Notes: generated by a model not told the origin, from the sequence alone. 64,000 nt of DNA from Bacillota bacterium (GCA_023390175.1 JAEWDK010000006.1:434001-498000), one strand, 5' to 3'; shown: positions 51,435 through 58,979, numbered from the stretch's first letter. Translations and numbers: made by a program.

Positions 51435-52735
51435 TTCCGCATATCCTCCTGTGTGAAAGATGGCTGCCCGAACAGGGAAAGCTGTTCCGGTTGCGACTGC
51501 TGCAAAAAGTTTTGGGAGTACATGCCAAGTGCGGCTTCCGACATCAGTGACCGCAGTACGGCGTCCTGCGTAATTTTCAGCCCATCCGCAATTTTGCCGC
51601 CGCAGGTGATGAAATACTGCGCCCGTTTCAGCACTACCCCCAGCTTTTTCAGACCGTCAAAATTGAGCGAAGAGGTACGCCGCGTGGTTACAATGCGCTT
51701 TGCGCTGGTAACGCCGATGCCCGGCACCCGAAGCAGGCTGTCGTACGGTGCGCGGTTTACATCCATGGGGAAAAGCTCCATATGGTTCAGCGCCCAGTTA
51801 CATTTCGGGTCCACATAGGGGTTAAAACTTTGGTGGCTGCTGTCCAAAAGCTCGCTGGCTGCAAACCCGTAAAATCGCAGCAGCCAGTCCGCCTGATAAA
51901 GCCGGTGTTCGCGCAAAAGCGGCGGCTTTGTACCCATTGAGGGCAGCAGCGCATTTTCGGTAACAGGCATATAAGCGGAAAAGAAAACACGTTTCAGTTT
52001 ATATTTATGATAAAGACCCTCCGTCAGATTCAGAATCTGGTAATCGGTATCCGGAGTAGCGCCCACAATCATCTGCGTGCTTTGGCCGGCCGGCGCAAAT
52101 TTTGGCGCGTGACGATATTTTACAAGATCGGTTGAGTTTTCCTGTATGCGGTTTTGAATGTACCCCATCGGCGCCAAAATAGAATGCTTTGACTTGTCGG
52201 GTGCCAAAAGCTGCAGGCTGCTCTGGGACGGCAGCTCAATATTTACGCTCATACGGTCCGCCAGCATCCCAAGGCGGGCAATCAGCGCGCTGTCCGCTCC
52301 GGGAATCGCCTTTGCGTGAATATACCCGGAAAACCGGTATTCCTCCCGCAGAATACGCAGTGATTCAATTATTTGCTCGCAGGTGTAATCCGGGTTTTTC
52401 AGCACGCCGGAGCTCAGGAAAAGCCCCTCAATATAATTACGCCGGTAAAAATTGATGGTAAGCTCCGCCAGTTCACGCGGGGTAAACGAAGCCCGCGGCG
52501 TGTCATTGGAGCGCCGGTTCACGCAGTATTGGCAGTCATAGGCACAGGCATTGGTCATCAACACCTTTAGAAGGGAGATACACCGCCCGTCCGCCGCAAA
52601 GCTGTGGCAGATGCCGCAGGCCGAAGCGCTGCCGATTCCGCCCGCGGACGCTTTTTTGTCCACTCCGCTGGAAGTACAGGCCACATCATATTTTGCCGCG
52701 TCAGTCAGAATTTTCAGCTTATCAAAAACGTCCAT
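51413..52735 (-). CDS. TIGR03916-family putative DNA modification/repair radical SAM protein
   Basis: 440 residues. Radical SAM cluster NACAYDCQYCVNR (C-x3-C-x2-C); an upstream CGICHSFAADGRC segment may hold a second cluster. C-terminal helix-hairpin-helix RVPGIGVTSAKRIVTTR and LKKLGVVLKRAQYF fit DNA binding. ATG has AAGGAG eight bases before it. First gene of the operon, behind a LexA-type box. Relatives of spore photoproduct lyase share the general idea (radical SAM on DNA) but lack this partner gene. Confidence 0.92.
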   Translation of the reverse strand: MDVFDKLKILTDAAKYDVACTSSGVDKKASAGGIGSASACGICHSFAADGRCISLLKVLMTNACAYDCQYCVNRRSNDTPRASFTPRELAELTINFYRRNYIEGLFLSSGVLKNPDYTCEQIIESLRILREEYRFSGYIHAKAIPGADSALIARLGMLADRMSVNIELPSQSSLQLLAPDKSKHSILAPMGYIQNRIQENSTDLVKYRHAPKFAPAGQSTQMIVGATPDTDYQILNLTEGLYHKYKLKRVFFSAYMPVTENALLPSMGTKPPLLREHRLYQADWLLRFYGFAASELLDSSHQSFNPYVDPKCNWALNHMELFPMDVNRAPYDSLLRVPGIGVTSAKRIVTTRRTSSLNFDGLKKLGVVLKRAQYFITCGGKIADGLKITQDAVLRSLMSEAALGMYSQNFLQQSQPEQLSLFGQPSFTQEDMRKCLTGQM

Positions 52736-52758
52736 ACAATCAGCTCCTTGATTCTTAG

Positions 52759-52788
52759 ATTATATCATAGAACATATGTTCTTGTAAA
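52759..52788 (-). promoter_or_regulatory. SOS promoter with LexA box
   Basis: Minus strand TTTACA (52783-52788), 18-base spacer, TATAAT (52759-52764). The perfect palindrome AGAACATATGTTCT (52769-52782) fits the Gram-positive LexA/DinR consensus GAAC-N4-GTTC and fills the spacer, so bound LexA would block RNA polymerase. The strongest regulatory site in this part of the window. Confidence 0.88.
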
Positions 52789-52837
52789 GAGAGAATCAGT
52801 TTTATCGGTTATTTTATTCCGTGCTTTTTCAGCAGAA

Positions 52838-52866
52838 ACAGGCAGAAGGGATACACTTCTGCCTGT
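52838..52866 (-). terminator. Hairpin, likely second terminator of the CAP gene
   Basis: ACAGGCAGAAG pairs perfectly with CTTCTGCCTGT (11 bp, 7-base loop). On the minus strand TTTCTGCTG follows. It lies after the large terminator described next, so it may be a backup. Confidence 0.6.
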
Positions 52867-52881
52867 CACAAAATAAACAGT

Positions 52882-52960
52882 AAAAAAACAGGGCTTCTGA
52901 CCCCGTCAGCCAAAATCAGAATCCACTTCAAATTCTTGGCTGCCAGGATCAGAACCCTGT
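52882..52960 (-). terminator. Large branched terminator of the CAP gene
   Basis: Long inverted repeat: ACAGGG/CCCTGT, TTCTGA/TCAGAA and CAGCCAA/TTGGCTG nested around a 20-base loop, with TTTTTTT on the minus-strand side. Ends the CAP gene, whose stop lies 50 bases away. Unusually long, about 73 bases. Confidence 0.8.
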
Positions 52961-53009
52961 AAAATACTTTGGTTTTATCATTTTACCAAGGAATTGTTGC
53001 GGGGTTAGC

Positions 53010-53627
53010 TTAATAGGGCTTCATGAACATTTGCGTCCAATACAGGGTACCGTTGGCTTTTTTTGCCGCGCCTACACCGGTTTGTGTGTAAGCCGCAGAT
53101 AAAATGTTCGCTCTGTGGCCGGGAGAATTCATCCAGGCGGTTACGACCTCCTGCGGAGTTCTTTGACCATACGCTATATTTTCGCCGGCCGCGGAAAACT
53201 TCAAGCCAAAGTTCTCCATCATATTAAATGGTGAGCCATAGGTTGGGGAAGTATGCGAAAAATAGTTTTTATTTATCATGTCCTGTGATTTATATCGTGC
53301 CACACGGGAAAGCTGCCAGTTAGTCGTCAGTGCAGACAGTCCGCGCTTTGTGCGTTCAATGTTAATCAGACGGATGACTTCGGTTTCATACGACTGCAAA
53401 GGTGCGGCTTCCGGAATATTCACCTTTTGTCCTACAAAAATCATGCTGGGGTTCTTAATCTGTGGATTCGCTTTAATCAGTTCGGATGTTCCTGTTTGAT
53501 ATTTTACGGAGATTTTCCACAGGGAATCACCCGGGACTACAGTGTACGTAGTGCCCTGCGCGAAAGCAGTTGTTTCGACCGAGCAAAAGAGTACCGTGGC
53601 TGCTATGATTGCCAGAAATTTTTTCAA
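53010..53627 (-). CDS. Secreted LysM-CAP (YkwD-like) protein
   Basis: 205 residues. Signal peptide MKKFLAIIAATVLFCSVETTAFA; LysM domain at about 27-72 (YTVVPGDSLWKISVKYQTGTSELIKANP) that binds peptidoglycan; C-terminal CAP/SCP domain (about 80-205) with NIERTKRGLSAL, YFSHTSPTYGSPFNMM, AAGENIAYG, SPGHRANILSAAYTQTGVG. Starts with TTG, 8 bases after GGAGGT. Similar to SafA-YkwD spore and wall proteins. Function unproven. Confidence 0.93.
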   Translation of the reverse strand: MKKFLAIIAATVLFCSVETTAFAQGTTYTVVPGDSLWKISVKYQTGTSELIKANPQIKNPSMIFVGQKVNIPEAAPLQSYETEVIRLINIERTKRGLSALTTNWQLSRVARYKSQDMINKNYFSHTSPTYGSPFNMMENFGLKFSAAGENIAYGQRTPQEVVTAWMNSPGHRANILSAAYTQTGVGAAKKANGTLYWTQMFMKPY

Positions 53628-53928
53628 TTAAATCACCTCCGGCTTTATTTTTTCCACCGCAAAAACAAATATGCTGTTTGTTGACAGATTAATATTTACA
53701 TAAAAAACAGAAATGATTTACCAGTTGAACGCTGAATTTCAATTTTAAAAAATGAAATAAACAGAATGCTGATTATTCTGCTTGGAAGATCCATATTGCT
53801 TTTAAAAGACGGATGCTTCGAGCGCTGACCGATACAAATGGCTGTGATTCTTTTCGGTTTCAACTCGCACAAACAGAATAAATGAGTCCTTTCGTCAGGA
53901 AACATATCGTATAAGGCGAAAATAACAG
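53628..53928. other. Gene-free stretch between CAP gene and tRNA-Ala
   Basis: About 300 bases without a supported gene. The 69-residue open frame on the minus strand (53696-53905) lacks a ribosome site and a conserved look. No repeat or motif recognised; the promoter of the CAP gene should lie here but no clear boxes were found. Confidence 0.4.
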
Positions 53929-53957
53929 TTGAAATTACCTTGCCAACGTGATATAAT
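53929..53957 (+). promoter_or_regulatory. Promoter of tRNA-Ala
   Basis: TTGAAA (53929-53934), 17-base spacer, TATAAT (53952-53957). Confidence 0.85.
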
Positions 53958-53969
53958 AATTTTCGTTGT

Positions 53970-54045
53970 GGGGGCGTAGCTCAGCTGGGAGAGTGCTTGC
54001 TTCGCATGCAAGAAGTCGAGAGTTCGAATCTCTTCGTCTCCACCA
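53970..54045 (+). tRNA. tRNA-Ala (CGC)
   Basis: 76 bases. Acceptor GGGGGCG/CGTCTCC contains the G3-U70 pair that marks alanine tRNAs. D stem GCTC/GAGT, anticodon stem CTTGC/GCAAG with loop TTCGCAT (anticodon CGC), T loop TTCGAAT, CCA encoded. The last 23 bases also occur at the far side of the islet that follows, so this is a used integration site. Confidence 0.95.
54023..54045 (+). repeat. attL-like copy of tRNA-Ala 3' end
   Basis: T loop, T stem and acceptor end of tRNA-Ala, including CCA. 22 of 23 bases match 55782-55804; the one difference is C at 54041 against T at 55800. Confidence 0.8.
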
Positions 54046-54090
54046 AAACTAAAAGGACAATGACATAACTGTCATTGTCCTTTTAGTTTT
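54046..54090 (+). terminator. Perfect 21-bp inverted repeat terminator after tRNA-Ala
   Basis: Arms 54045-54065 and 54070-54090 match perfectly around a TAAC loop; the left arm starts with the last A of the tRNA and T-rich sequence ends it. If the islet story is right, this terminator came in with the element. Confidence 0.9.
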
Positions 54091-54113
54091 GCATATTCAT
54101 TGGGTTTAAATAT

Positions 54114-54130
54114 AAAGTCCCCAAAATGTT
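54114..54130 (+). repeat. Islet subterminal repeat, left copy
   Basis: AAAGTCCCCAAAATGTT; 15 of 17 bases match 55697-55713 in the same direction. Near both ends of the islet, as arm-type recombination sites would be. Confidence 0.5.
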
Positions 54131-54230
54131 ACTGCTCATTTTAATCACAACATCATTCAATGTACCCATACTATCCCGCCACAGTTTGAATCGCTGAATT
54201 GTACCGTTATAAAATTAGCATATAGATCAC

Positions 54231-54286
54231 TTGACAAAGTAATTTGAATATGATATATAAATAGTAAGTAGTAAGTAATAAGTAGG
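54231..54286 (+). promoter_or_regulatory. Islet promoter with AGTAAGT tandem repeats
   Basis: TTGACA (54231-54236), 17-base spacer, TATATA (54254-54259), then three imperfect AGTAAGT-type repeats (54263-54286) just past the -10 box. They lie where transcription starts and could bind the MerR-type protein encoded in the same operon. Confidence 0.6.
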
Positions 54287-54326
54287 CAGACAACATGGAC
54301 AAAATAATTAATGGGGAGGAATTGTT

Positions 54327-55319
54327 ATGACAGATCTAAAGTTAGCACAAAACTTTTCGATGATCGCGTTAAATGCACAGAATAGTCTTTACATGACTAC
54401 TGTAAAGAAAGTGGCCCTTCGTTGTATGGCAGCAGCGGTTATTTTAGAGGCCTACCTGGACGACGTTTTTGCACAAACTGAGGATAATTTAATTTTGCAT
54501 AATGATGTACTTGACCAAACGAATATAATGCCTTACCGGCAGATTGTTTTAAAACCTTTACTTCATAAAAATGATGAAGCAGGGGGCAAATTAAAATGGT
54601 GGTTGAAAAAGGCTTCTATGCTTTCCAATGGCCGACTCATAAAATTTGAGCACACAATTGCAAATTCTTTAAAGGAAATCAATTTACTTCAAGAAATTCC
54701 CAACCTTTTAGGGTGTGACCTGTACTATAATAGCTCTGGCGTTAAGATCAGAGAATATCGCAGCAATGTTCAGGAATACACAAGAATCACAGAGAATCTT
54801 CGAGCAGAAATTCTGGAGGATGGCCTGGTAACAGATGAAACAATTTGTATGCTCTGGCTTCTTCGTGAAAGTGGATGTATGCATGACTTTTTTTCACAGA
54901 ACGAGCTGGAAAAAGTGGCTGCCAGAATGAATGAATTATATCAAAGTGTTTCTCTGGCAAAAGCAGTGTTTCCAATCCGCATCCATCGCGGGGTCGAAAT
55001 AGCCATCAAAGGATTCCTTCATATGAAAAAAAAGGTTATGAAAACTCCTTTTGCAAGCGGTGTAAATTTTGCATTTCCAGTGCTTGAACGTTCACAATCT
55101 GTTTTTATTGATACAGAAACCTGGTTCTCCAATGCAGATAAAAGGTTAGACGATGTGCGCAATCGGTTAGAGTCAAATGGTCATGTATTTACAGTATTGC
55201 AAGAGGGGCAGATTCCGCTTATTAAGATTGATAATATTGTCTACATGGCGATTCCGCAGGCCATCTACGGAAGAGTACCAATCCATGGTGTGCGTCTTCT
55301 TCAGAAGCGACCAATATGA
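54327..55319 (+). CDS. Hypothetical islet protein, possibly GPP34-like
   Basis: 330 residues, no signal or membrane segment. The N-terminal half (LAQNFSMIALNAQNSLYMTTVKKVALRCMAAAVILEAYLDDVF, then PLLHKNDEAGGKLKWWLKKASML and CMLWLLRESGCMHDFFSQNELEKVAARM) recalls the helical GPP34/GOLPH3 fold that binds acidic phospholipid heads, but this is only a resemblance by eye. The last 100 residues have a separate alpha/beta look. RBS GGGGAGGAATTGTT. AT-rich codons unlike the flanks. Cotranscribed with a MerR-type gene. Confidence 0.65.
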   Translation: MTDLKLAQNFSMIALNAQNSLYMTTVKKVALRCMAAAVILEAYLDDVFAQTEDNLILHNDVLDQTNIMPYRQIVLKPLLHKNDEAGGKLKWWLKKASMLSNGRLIKFEHTIANSLKEINLLQEIPNLLGCDLYYNSSGVKIREYRSNVQEYTRITENLRAEILEDGLVTDETICMLWLLRESGCMHDFFSQNELEKVAARMNELYQSVSLAKAVFPIRIHRGVEIAIKGFLHMKKKVMKTPFASGVNFAFPVLERSQSVFIDTETWFSNADKRLDDVRNRLESNGHVFTVLQEGQIPLIKIDNIVYMAIPQAIYGRVPIHGVRLLQKRPI

Positions 55320-55331
55320 AGGGGTTGAATC

Positions 55332-55595
55332 ATGTCTAGACAACGTTCCATGGAAACCGTATTAACATCGGATTTCGTATCCATAGGTGAATTGGTACGG
55401 CTTACGAATTGTCGCTATAGCACACTGAAATTTTACACAGAGGAAGGTATGTTGCCTTTTGAGCAGGCAGAAGAGAAGCTGACACGCCGATATAAAAGGG
55501 AGGAAACCGTTGCACGCATTCTTTTGATTAAGAAATTGAAAACAGACGGATTATCTATTCCGCAAATCAAAGAAACCCTTAGCATAGATAAATGA
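55332..55595 (+). CDS. MerR-type small regulator of the islet
   Basis: 87 residues with one MerR-like winged helix: DFVSIGELVRLTNCRYSTLKFYTEEGMLPFEQAEEKLTRRYKREETVARILLIKKLKTDGLSIPQIKETL. No effector or dimer coiled-coil domain follows, so it is shorter than classic MerR and is like excisionase/regulator proteins of mobile elements. Twelve bases after the 330-residue gene; GGGG ribosome site. Confidence 0.85.
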   Translation: MSRQRSMETVLTSDFVSIGELVRLTNCRYSTLKFYTEEGMLPFEQAEEKLTRRYKREETVARILLIKKLKTDGLSIPQIKETLSIDK

Positions 55596-55634
55596 GCATA
55601 ATAAAGAAAATAGTGGCATCTATATTCGCCTAAA

Positions 55635-55671
55635 CAAAAGGTAGCACCTCTTGTGTGCTACCTTTTGCTTT
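55635..55671 (+). terminator. Terminator of the islet operon
   Basis: CAAAAGGTAGCAC pairs with GTGCTACCTTTTG (13 bp, 7-base loop), T-rich tail. Confidence 0.9.
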
Positions 55672-55696
55672 TAGTAAGCTCGTTGAAATCAAACTC

Positions 55697-55713
55697 AAAG
55701 TCCCCGAAATATT
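55697..55713 (+). repeat. Islet subterminal repeat, right copy
   Basis: AAAGTCCCCGAAATATT, partner of 54114-54130. Followed by a small hairpin GCAAACG-TTT-CGTTTGC (55729-55745). Confidence 0.5.
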
Positions 55714-55781
55714 GACACACAGAAAAAGGCAAACGTTTCGTTTGCGTAAAGAACGGTTGAAAGCCGCCCTGATGAGCTGCA

Positions 55782-55804
55782 TTCGAATCTCTTCGTCTCT
55801 ACCA
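55782..55804 (+). repeat. attR-like copy of tRNA-Ala 3' end
   Basis: Displaced tRNA-Ala end ending in TACCA; 22 of 23 bases match the tRNA. No upstream tRNA half is present, so it is not a working gene. Confidence 0.8.
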
Positions 55805-55820
55805 ATTTATAAAAATAATG

Positions 55821-55857
55821 AAAGGATTTAAACCCTTGTGGTTTGAGTCCTTTTATT
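55821..55857 (+). terminator. Probable original tRNA-Ala terminator
   Basis: AAAGGA-TTT-AAACC pairs with GGTTT-GAG-TCCTTT (two G-U pairs), followed by TTATTATTTT. Lies 17 bases after the displaced tRNA end, where the tRNA terminator stood before insertion. Confidence 0.75.
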
Positions 55858-55977
55858 ATTTTACTTTTTATGGTATACTCTGTTCACATTATTCATTGAT
55901 GTCCAATGAATTCGCTATTTATGGTAAAGACAAAGTATGCAGTAAGGTTTATCGTATCCTCAAAGGGGGATAAAAAC

Positions 55978-56493
55978 ATGGACCAAATTAAAACAGGAAA
56001 ATTCATAGCAGAATTGCGGCACGGTGAAGGTATGACCCAAGAGGCATTGGGGCAGAAAATTGGCGTGACGAATAAAACCATTTCCCGATGGGAAACAGGA
56101 AGCTATATGCCGGACATAGAAATGCTCAAGTTGTTAAGTGAAATATTTCATGTTGGCATTAACGAGTTGCTTTGTGGGGAACAATTGACTGATGCCGACT
56201 TTAGAGAAAAAGCGGATTTAAATATCATTTCCGCTTTTAGGGAGAGCAGTTTTTCTTTTAAAGATCGCACCGCCTTTTGGAAACGAAAATGGATGAAGGA
56301 GCATATCGTACTGATTGTTATCTGCATTGCAGCAATAATCGGACTGTTCGCTTGGGGTTGGTATGCAAATTTGACTTGGCTTGCAGGGATATGCCCTGTG
56401 CTTTTCATTATTGCTTACGTAGTTCTCAGAAATCGTATGATGATTTATATAGAAGACAAAATTTATACGCAAAATAATAACGACGCAAAATGA
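55978..56493 (+). CDS. XRE-family regulator with C-terminal membrane helices
   Basis: 171 residues from ATG 55978 (AAAGGGGGA upstream; the earlier in-frame start at 55906 has none). Helix-turn-helix at about 10-62 (GMTQEALGQKIGVTNKTISRWETGSYMPDIEMLKLLSEIF), linker, then two membrane helices (EHIVLIVICIAAIIGLFAWGW and LAGICPVLFIIAYVVL). Membrane-tethered DNA-binding protein of a type common in Clostridia. Effector unknown. AT-rich like the islet before it but outside the att copies. Confidence 0.88.
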   Translation: MDQIKTGKFIAELRHGEGMTQEALGQKIGVTNKTISRWETGSYMPDIEMLKLLSEIFHVGINELLCGEQLTDADFREKADLNIISAFRESSFSFKDRTAFWKRKWMKEHIVLIVICIAAIIGLFAWGWYANLTWLAGICPVLFIIAYVVLRNRMMIYIEDKIYTQNNNDAK

Positions 56494-56526
56494 GAATTTG
56501 CATCTAAATTAGGCAAATAACACGTT

Positions 56527-56570
56527 AAAAAATCCATATGTAGGTATTGAACCTGCACATGGATTTTTTT
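56527..56570. terminator. Terminator
   Basis: AAAAAATCCAT...ATGGATTTTTT with an inner GGT/ACC pairing, then a T-run. Ends the XRE gene. Confidence 0.8.
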
Positions 56571-56651
56571 GCTGCACAAACGGCATTGCATCTTAAATAC
56601 GTATTTTCAAAACACGAGCTGGAAATTCTTAAATTTTTGTTTTTGTTATCC

Positions 56652-56697
56652 TTGACAACAGAATAATTTGCGGTATAATATTGAATATAAATTCAAT
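56652..56697 (+). promoter_or_regulatory. TetR promoter with operator
   Basis: TTGACA (56652-56657), 16-base spacer, TATAAT (56674-56679). The perfect dyad ATTGAAT-ATAA-ATTCAAT follows at once (56680-56697), covering the start point; typical for autoregulation by the TetR protein encoded next. Confidence 0.85.
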
Positions 56698-56714
56698 GAA
56701 TTGAGGTTTAACCA

Positions 56715-57296
56715 ATGGGCATCCGTGATGAGCAGCGCGAAAGGCGCAGGCAAGAAATTTTGGCGGCGGCGCTTGACCTGTTTATCCGCAAAGGGTATTC
56801 CGCCACAAAGATCAGTGACATTGCGCAAAGCGTCGGCATGAGCGTAGGACTCTTGTTTCATTATTTTGCGTCGAAGGAAAAGCTGTATGAAGAACTGATT
56901 CGATATGGCGTTTCGGTGCCGATGAACGCGGTAGCTCCTACGGATAAAGAACCGCTGCAGTTTTTTAAAGACATTGCGAAGCAGATCTTTCAGTATATCC
57001 ATGCACAGCCGTTCACCGCGAAAATGTTCGTGCTGATGAGCCAGGCGTATTTTAATGAAGCGGCGCCGCAAGGGGTAAAAGATCTTCTTCAGGGGCTCGA
57101 TATCTATACGCCGACATCCCTGCTGATAAAGAAAGGTCAGGCAAACGGTACGATTCGGGAAGGCGACCCCTATGCGCTGGGCATTGCCTATTGGAGTGCT
57201 ATTCAGGGCATTGCGGAGCAAATGGCAATGAATCCGGATCTGCCATGCCCGGAAAGTGAGTGGATAGTAGATATGATCAGGAGGAAAGCGGAATGA
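56715..57296 (+). CDS. TetR/AcrR-family transcriptional regulator
   Basis: 193 residues. N-terminal helix-turn-helix (ILAAALDLFIRKGYSATKISDIAQSVGMSVGLLFHYFASKEKLYEEL); the C-terminal ligand-binding part is not assignable to one class. RBS GAGGT. Overlaps the oxidoreductase gene by four bases (ATGA), so both share the promoter and operator. Its inducer is likely a substrate or product of that enzyme. Confidence 0.94.
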   Translation: MGIRDEQRERRRQEILAAALDLFIRKGYSATKISDIAQSVGMSVGLLFHYFASKEKLYEELIRYGVSVPMNAVAPTDKEPLQFFKDIAKQIFQYIHAQPFTAKMFVLMSQAYFNEAAPQGVKDLLQGLDIYTPTSLLIKKGQANGTIREGDPYALGIAYWSAIQGIAEQMAMNPDLPCPESEWIVDMIRRKAE

Positions 57297-58777
57297 AGAA
57301 GGTTGCAATCGTCGGTGCCGGAATATCAGGGCTTACCGCAGGCATTTATGCACTGCAAAGCGGATTTAATGTGACAATTTACGAGGGCCATACGATCCCG
57401 GGTGGAGCATCCACAAGTTGGAGAAGAAAAGGATATTTATTTGAAGGCGGAATGCATTGGCTGACCGGCTCTTCGTCCAAAACTGCACTGAACAAGCTTT
57501 GGCGCGAAGTCGGCGCTCTGGATGAACAGGTGCAGGTCTATAACCGTGATCCGTTTATGGCTTTCGACTACGGGGGCCGTACTGCGTATCTGTACCGTGA
57601 TATTGAGAAGCTTCACCGGCATTTTCTGGAGATTTCCCCTGAGGACAAAAAAGAGATCGACCGTTTGTGCGCCGATATTAAAAAATTTACAAAGGTCGCC
57701 ATGCCTGTTATGGACATCAAGGGAGTAAAAGTGAAGCAGAAATCTTCCATGCCGCTATTGACGCTTTTACATATGCTGCCCGCGCTTCCCCGCATGTCCT
57801 TTTATTCCAATCAGAGTGTCAAAGAATATGCCGGGCGTTTCAAAAGCCCGCTGCTGCGCCTGATGCTTGAGAGCATCATAGGCCCTGACTACAGCGCTGC
57901 GGGAATGGTCTTTACAATCGCAACGCTTGCCTCCGGCGATGGCGGGTATCCTGCGGGCGGTTCGCTTGGCATGGCAACCCGGATGGCAAAACACTTTGAA
58001 CAACTGGGCGGCAAAATCCAATACGGAAAAACAGTTACCAGAGTGCCGGTTGAAAACGGCCTTGCCGCCGGCGTGATCGTCAATAATGAAACGATACCGA
58101 CGGACGCCGTCATCGTTACTCAGGATACGTTTGCTGCTGTCGATGCCCTGTTCAGTCCCGCCATAAAGGAACCATGGACAGAAAAAATGCATAAAGATAC
58201 CAAGCCCATGCTCAATACCTTTATCAGTTTGGGCATTGAAGCGGACTTGTCCGATTTGCCGGAAAGAATGCATTTTATACCGGATCAGCCCCTTGTATGC
58301 GGGGGCACTTCGCAGCCGGTGATCGGTATCTGCAATTATGCGGGTTACAAAGGATACGCACCGGACGGCTGTACGGCAGTTACCTGCGGCCTTATCGGTG
58401 ACAGCTACAATTTCTGGAAAGTCTGCAAGGAAAACGGTACCTATCAGGCAGAAAAAGAAAAACTCGCAAACGCTTTTATCGGGATACTTGCAAAAAAATA
58501 CCCGCAAACCACCGGAAAAACAACTGTATGGGACGTGGCGACGCCGCTGACTTATGAACGGTATCTGCATTCCTACAAAGGCTCGTGGATGACCGTGATG
58601 GAAAAAGGAGGCAGTCAGGAATATTACCCGTCCAAGCCGGAAAGCATTCAAAATGTTTATTTTGCCGGTCAGCGGCTAAGGAGTCCCGGGGGTTTGCCTG
58701 TGGCAGTGGATTCAGGGCGCAGGGCCGTCCAGTTTTTATGCAGGGACACCGATACGGTATTTCAGAAGAATATATAA
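57293..58777 (+). CDS. FAD-dependent NAD(P)/FAD oxidoreductase, phytoene-desaturase-like
   Basis: 494 residues from ATG 57293. FAD-binding Rossmann motif VAIVGAGISGLTAGIYALQSGF, then GGASTSWRRKGYLFEGGMHWLTG. The C-terminus has the amine-oxidase/CrtI type FAQ-like motif NVYFAGQRLRSPGGLPVAVDSGRRAVQFL. Closest to carotenoid desaturase/isomerase and retinol-saturase-like proteins; no carotenoid genes are near, so another lipid or polyene is possible. Controlled by the upstream TetR. Confidence 0.9.
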   Translation: MKKVAIVGAGISGLTAGIYALQSGFNVTIYEGHTIPGGASTSWRRKGYLFEGGMHWLTGSSSKTALNKLWREVGALDEQVQVYNRDPFMAFDYGGRTAYLYRDIEKLHRHFLEISPEDKKEIDRLCADIKKFTKVAMPVMDIKGVKVKQKSSMPLLTLLHMLPALPRMSFYSNQSVKEYAGRFKSPLLRLMLESIIGPDYSAAGMVFTIATLASGDGGYPAGGSLGMATRMAKHFEQLGGKIQYGKTVTRVPVENGLAAGVIVNNETIPTDAVIVTQDTFAAVDALFSPAIKEPWTEKMHKDTKPMLNTFISLGIEADLSDLPERMHFIPDQPLVCGGTSQPVIGICNYAGYKGYAPDGCTAVTCGLIGDSYNFWKVCKENGTYQAEKEKLANAFIGILAKKYPQTTGKTTVWDVATPLTYERYLHSYKGSWMTVMEKGGSQEYYPSKPESIQNVYFAGQRLRSPGGLPVAVDSGRRAVQFLCRDTDTVFQKNI

Positions 58778-58842
58778 TTTCAAAATATGGTACGATCAAT
58801 CTGCTTTGACTATGTTTGCCGCCGGCTGCACCGGGGCAAGAT

Positions 58843-58875
58843 GCGCCCTTCACTTTTGTGGAGGGCGTTTTGCTT
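58843..58875 (+). terminator. Terminator of the oxidoreductase gene
   Basis: GCGCCCTTCAC and GTGGAGGGCGT form the stem around TTTT, then TTTTGCTTT. Confidence 0.85.
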
Positions 58876-58979
58876 TAAATGTTCACACCGTTAGCGCCGT
58901 TTTCATAGTATATCATTGAGTAATAGACAAGTTGTCATTACTTAGTATAAATATAGTTTATGAAAATGTGAGGAAATAT

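Larger units (their letters stand above)
54023..55804. mobile_element. Integrated islet in the tRNA-Ala 3' end, without integrase
   Basis: Bounded by two direct copies (54023-54045 and 55782-55804) of the tRNA 3' end. Between them is about 1.76 kb of AT-rich DNA with two co-directional genes and terminators at each end. Typical of tyrosine-integrase sites in tRNA genes, but no integrase is present: either a remnant or a non-autonomous element. The intact tRNA is on the left, so the right copy is the displaced original end. Confidence 0.7.

Noticed and set aside
53696..53905. 69-residue minus-strand open frame in the gap before tRNA-Ala
   Set aside because: No ribosome site and low-complexity look; treated as non-coding.
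55782..55804. Second tRNA-Ala gene
   Set aside because: Only the last 23 bases of the tRNA are present; no D or anticodon arm upstream.
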